Assembly: GCF_024868665.1 (NCBI RefSeq)
Contig: NC_079906.1
Coordinates: 8,368,238-8,432,237 of the forward strand
Origin: Triplophysa rosa
Lineage: Eukaryota > Chordata > Actinopteri > Cypriniformes > Nemacheilidae
Length of the DNA stretch: 64,000 bases
Direction of reading: 5' to 3'
The stretch's first letter is position 1. Each line of letters begins with the position of its first letter. Below are positions 60,754 to 64,000 of the stretch, piece by piece. Position numbers and translations under genes: made by a program. The notes beneath the pieces were generated by a model. The model ran no database searches and was not told the origin of the DNA. It saw only the letters and a list, made by a program, of their open reading frames with translations.

Positions 60754-61514
60754 TGTTCAAAAATTTGAAGAGACAATTTGCTCAAAAGTAATATAAGGTT
60801 TTATTATCAGATGTAAAAAGGTAACAAAGCTTTGGGTTGCCAGTAAATCACCACTCTCTCCAAAAAGCCAACAACCACAACCATTTCCTGACACCCATAT
60901 TTTATACAGAATGTGACGTCGTTCTATCTTCTGACCCCGCCTTTGCCTTTTAAGGAGTGTTGTTCTCTTTCCACCAATCACCATACGCCACGTTTATCTG
61001 CTTAGTTCCTGAAAAATAAAACCTTCTCAAAACATACATCCTGTGGTCAGTCGCTAGTATTGAGGAATGTTCTCCAGGGACACCCTCCCCCAAGGAGTGG
61101 TCTCCTAAAAACAGTCTCCTGTGGCCGAACAATATACTAACATTCCCAACATTCTTCCAGTAAAAAGAAAACACTTAATCATCTAATGTTTTTAATTATA
61201 TAGCGTTGTTTCTTAATCCTATGATTCATTAAAACACATCACAACTCATGATTATACTTAGAACATATGCAGTGGATTGATTCATAACATTTATTTTTCT
61301 TTGTGACTCTTTATATGTGTGTGTGTTTATCTAGATAATTTACGACTCCAACCCCCAACTTTCTCTGTTTTCTTTGTTTGCCCCAGGAACTTTCCACTGA
61401 GTGAAATAGAAAGCACATGACCAAAACACACAGCTTAATGAAACAAATGAAAGAAAACACTTATTGATTATATTGATATTTAAATCATACTTTTATCTAA
61501 AAAATATTCCCACA
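60754..61514 (-). mobile_element. 3' LTR of a gamma-type endogenous retrovirus
   Basis: On the minus strand the LTR starts TGTGGGAAT right after a polypurine tract. It has a TATA box (complement of 60898-60906) and AATAAA about 100 bp downstream (complement of 60800-60805), a normal U3-R-U5 layout. The end at 60754 (TG on the plus strand) is the best candidate but is not confirmed, because the partner LTR lies outside the window and no target duplication can be checked. Confidence 0.7.
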
Positions 61515-61526
61515 ATTCCCTCTCTT
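61515..61526 (-). promoter_or_regulatory. Retroviral polypurine tract
   Basis: AAGAGAGGGAAT on the minus strand lies between env and the LTR start. It would prime plus-strand DNA synthesis and fixes the LTR boundary at 61514. Confidence 0.8.
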
Positions 61527-61542
61527 GACCTCGAAAGAGGTC
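61527..61542 (-). other. Perfect hairpin abutting the polypurine tract
   Basis: In the viral sense GACCTC-TTTC-GAGGTC forms a 6-bp stem with a 4-base loop immediately 5' of the polypurine tract and 22 bases after the env stop codon. Confidence 0.6.
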
Positions 61543-61563
61543 ACACAAAATATTCGTAATAGG

Positions 61564-63585
61564 TCATACATAATTTTCTTCCTCATTTTCTGTTAGATCA
61601 CTTGATAACAGGGGCATACTGTAAGATGGTGGAGATTCTTTTTTTTCAATAGCTGTAACAATTAACCTATTACACAGTGATCTAATACAAGGAATACAAC
61701 AACATCCACAAGTACTCAATATGCCTAAGAAAACTCCTATTGACACTAAAATAGACATCACCATGGCCTTCCATTTTCCCAACGTTGCATCTAACCAATC
61801 TCCGAAAGGGTTATTTATACCGGAGTGCTCCTTCATCTCTACAGACAATGTCTTCAATCCCTCTAATGCTCTAGTAACCGATCCATCTTGGGCTGTATTG
61901 TTTGGAATGTATGTGCAACACAACTCTCCAAACATGAAACACACTCCTCCTTTCTCTGCTAACAGCATATCTAAAGCCATGCGATTTTGGATGGCCATCA
62001 AAGAAGTTGGGGCCAGCTGCTCAGCCAACCCATCAACAGCATCTCTGGTCATGTTTGCCAATCTCATGACATTATAATGTACGTAATTTATTCTATCTAC
62101 ATTTTTGTTAGGGGTGACTGGGAAAAATGCAGATATTATCGGTATGTTCTCAAATCCTGATGCTATCTGATCTACTAACTTGTACTCTTGTGGTACTCCC
62201 CTAGGAACTCCTATTGCATCAATGTATGTAGGGCTGTTCAATGACAAATCTACACTTGAACCTGTTGCCCTCTTCCTGAGGATATGTCTTCTGCGTCTTC
62301 TGGCAAGTGTGGCTGAACTTATACTTTCCTTTTTTACAGTTTTCTCACCGATTAAGGCAATGGGGGCTCCCAACCTTACCATAGCACACATTCCTTTTGC
62401 TCCCTCAGGTATTCTAGTAAACAGTCTACGATCTCCACAATAGTAATACAATCCTGCTCTAGCCCATGTTCCTATTTGTGTCCCTTTATCTATCACTATC
62501 TGATTACACCAGTCACTACTTATTTCCCCTAGGTTACTTTTTGGTGAGTTATGTGTAATGTTAAAACACGTGTAGTTTGCTTTCTGTGGTGTGAATGGTC
62601 CTGCCTTTGAGTAATTTGATATGGGTGGAAATATTGCTGCCAACGTGGTACAATTTGGTGGTGATGCTTGACGTGTCAAGGCTAGCATACACCTGTAGCC
62701 CCAAGCATCATTTGGATACAAGGGTGCAGGTTCTGTGTGTAATTTAGGTCTTGCGTTAGCACACCCTACACAATCATCTAACCCCTGTTCTCTGGCTGTG
62801 GTAATTATCCATTCCAGCCATAAATTGTTTTCCCCATATCCTGTGGCTTTCTCTATTATGTCTTCTGGTTTCAATTTAGTGTAGTCTATTTCTACTACTT
62901 CATTTTTTGGGTTCTTTACTGACAGTGTCTCTGATGTGTTAGTTGCCTTTGGTTTGGGTTCTATTATATTTATTTTGAGTAAAGTTTTTGGATCCTTACC
63001 AGTTACATCTACCCCCAACATAAAGTAATATGAGTTCCCATTTCTTCCCCAACAAACATCCTTTCTGGTAGTCTCAGATTTTTTCTCATAAATGTGTCCT
63101 CTCTGTTCCCTTATAGAAAATGTGATTGGGTTCTGTGAGTTACTGTAATCTCTCTGTATGGACACCTTATTGGCCTTGTGTGAATTTTTATAGTCCCTGT
63201 TTGTTGCTACCCACACATGTCCACATGTGGGACACCATGTAGGCTCTGGCCTCTCCATCCCACACACATACACATCATATCCTCTCCAAGAGCTATTCTT
63301 CCCTCCGCAATCAATTACTGCGCACAAATCAAACGTGAAACTTCCCCCTGACCCATTGAGATAATCCAATTCTATTCCCCCATACCTCTGTAAACACGGG
63401 TCTATTGATGTAACTGACCTTTTCCTCCTGTTTTTTGAATGGGTACGGTTTTCCCCCTGGTCAGTTTCATTACCTTGCCTATTCTCATCTGTTTCCTTCT
63501 TCCCTGTTCCGAATAGGGATCCTACTATCACCACTGCCAACATTCCTAGTATCCCCAACAACCTCCAGTTTTCCCACAGCTTCAT
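61564..63585 (-). CDS. env: Endogenous retrovirus envelope glycoprotein (intact frame)
   Basis: 673 codons, with no stop or frameshift. A hydrophobic segment at residues 9-25 is the signal or leader, followed by a basic RRKR at 53-56 that could release a leader peptide. The surface subunit has a CPTC (118-121) and a CVGC (272-275), the latter like the CXXC of gamma-type Env, plus several N-glycosylation sequons. A dense basic run ending RKR at 437-439 is the likely furin site. The transmembrane subunit has heptad-rich helices and a CX6CC motif (549-557), a membrane span at about 605-630 followed by a Cys cluster, and a 40-residue tail. No strongly hydrophobic fusion peptide directly follows the cleavage site; a hydrophobic patch at about 480-490 may serve. 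It lies between the macrodomain frame and the 3' LTR. It is probably expressed from a spliced RNA. Confidence 0.93.
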   Translation of the reverse strand: MKLWENWRLLGILGMLAVVIVGSLFGTGKKETDENRQGNETDQGENRTHSKNRRKRSVTSIDPCLQRYGGIELDYLNGSGGSFTFDLCAVIDCGGKNSSWRGYDVYVCGMERPEPTWCPTCGHVWVATNRDYKNSHKANKVSIQRDYSNSQNPITFSIREQRGHIYEKKSETTRKDVCWGRNGNSYYFMLGVDVTGKDPKTLLKINIIEPKPKATNTSETLSVKNPKNEVVEIDYTKLKPEDIIEKATGYGENNLWLEWIITTAREQGLDDCVGCANARPKLHTEPAPLYPNDAWGYRCMLALTRQASPPNCTTLAAIFPPISNYSKAGPFTPQKANYTCFNITHNSPKSNLGEISSDWCNQIVIDKGTQIGTWARAGLYYYCGDRRLFTRIPEGAKGMCAMVRLGAPIALIGEKTVKKESISSATLARRRRRHILRKRATGSSVDLSLNSPTYIDAIGVPRGVPQEYKLVDQIASGFENIPIISAFFPVTPNKNVDRINYVHYNVMRLANMTRDAVDGLAEQLAPTSLMAIQNRMALDMLLAEKGGVCFMFGELCCTYIPNNTAQDGSVTRALEGLKTLSVEMKEHSGINNPFGDWLDATLGKWKAMVMSILVSIGVFLGILSTCGCCCIPCIRSLCNRLIVTAIEKKESPPSYSMPLLSSDLTENEEENYV

Positions 63586-63737
63586 CCCGTTCCTGCTGTA
63601 TTCACCCTCTCTAGTGATGCCTTGTTATCTTTGCGAGATCAACACTTCTTAAAAACTTAATACCTTAAAGCCTGTAAGAAAACACTCTTAAAAATACCCT
63701 TTTAAACCTGAAACTAGAAAAATATGAAACAACATTT

Positions 63738-63790
63738 AAAATCACACAATAATGAAAACTTAATGAAATCACACAATAATGAAAACTTGA
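63738..63790. repeat. 27-bp tandem duplication between macrodomain and env
   Basis: The words 'atcacacaataatgaaaact' occur at 63741 and again at 63768. The second copy ends at the macrodomain stop codon. The rest of 63586-63737 is AT-rich and noncoding and could hold the env splice acceptor, which I cannot place. Confidence 0.75.
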
Positions 63791-64000
63791 TTATAAGGAA
63801 TAAATGGTTATTTGTATGTCCACGTCCGTGAACACTTCACACAGAATCTTTTGTACTTTCTTGAAGTCTAGTTTATCTATGCCACACCCCAGCCGGGGTA
63901 CTGAGACACTTCTTACTCTATGAGCCACACACCAATCTCTCATGTGTTTTAGGCTCTCTGTGAAACAGTCATATGTTGGTAAATCAGTACATTGTTCTTT
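63791..64000 (-). CDS. C-terminal half of a TARG1/OARD1-like macrodomain in the retrovirus (partial)
   Basis: An open frame enters from the window edge and ends at TAA (63791-63793), giving 69 residues. It aligns without gaps to residues 84-152 of human OARD1/TARG1, the host hydrolase that removes ADP-ribose from acidic residues of proteins. The PTY motif (8-10), the PRLGCGID loop (35-42) and the final ITIYSL all fall at equivalent positions, and both proteins stop at the same residue. Lys1 and Asp42 correspond to the catalytic Lys84 and Asp125 of TARG1, so the enzyme could be active. Same strand as env and 205 bp 5' of it. Whether it is fused to Pol or a separate protein cannot be seen. A host OARD1 retrocopy is the alternative, made unlikely by its place in the provirus. 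Confidence 0.8.
   Translation of the reverse strand, partial: KEQCTDLPTYDCFTESLKHMRDWCVAHRVRSVSVPRLGCGIDKLDFKKVQKILCEVFTDVDIQITIYSL

Overview
The window reads as a teleost fish chromosome segment, probably a cypriniform (carp, loach or zebrafish relative). It is AT-rich with sparse coding sequence. It is packed with fish-type transposons: Tc1/mariner, many hAT-like elements with 8-bp target duplications, tRNA-related SINEs, MITEs, Gypsy-like solo LTRs and a gamma-type endogenous retrovirus (ERV). There is no bacterial gene organisation, and most short open frames are chance or repeat-derived.

Positions 1-4300 hold the 3' end of one plus-strand host gene: a 51-bp penultimate exon, a last exon encoding a GPI-anchor-like tail, and a long 3' UTR with a poly(A) signal. 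From about 4.3 to 37 kb is mostly intergenic or gene-desert DNA. It carries a SINE, a 5' fragment of an L1-type LINE with a target duplication, several MITEs, two hAT elements, a solo LTR and a palindromic LTR-like unit with its own target duplication. Some non-repetitive, TAAT-rich blocks could be regulatory.

Positions 38.0-41.1 kb form a large foldback whose loop contains a solo LTR and a SINE. A long-TIR Tc1 element (44.1-45.3 kb) has a broken transposase with telomere-like repeats at the deletion point. At 47.3-51.5 kb three elements are nested: a MITE-like repeat, a hAT element inside it, and a non-autonomous LTR retrotransposon inside that. A second, related LTR retrotransposon lies at 55.5-58.0 kb on the minus strand. 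Both encode a Gag-like remnant followed by octapeptide repeats, and neither has pol.

The right end (60.75-64.0 kb, minus strand) is the 3' part of an ERV. Reading along the provirus there is the C-terminal half of a macrodomain that lines up without gaps with the end of the host ADP-ribosyl hydrolase OARD1/TARG1, then an uninterrupted 673-codon env, a polypurine tract and a 3' LTR. A macrodomain immediately 5' of env is the most unusual content here. Gag and the rest of pol lie beyond the window edge.

All calls come from reading the sequence. Family names rest on motifs, terminal repeats and target duplications; no database search was possible.
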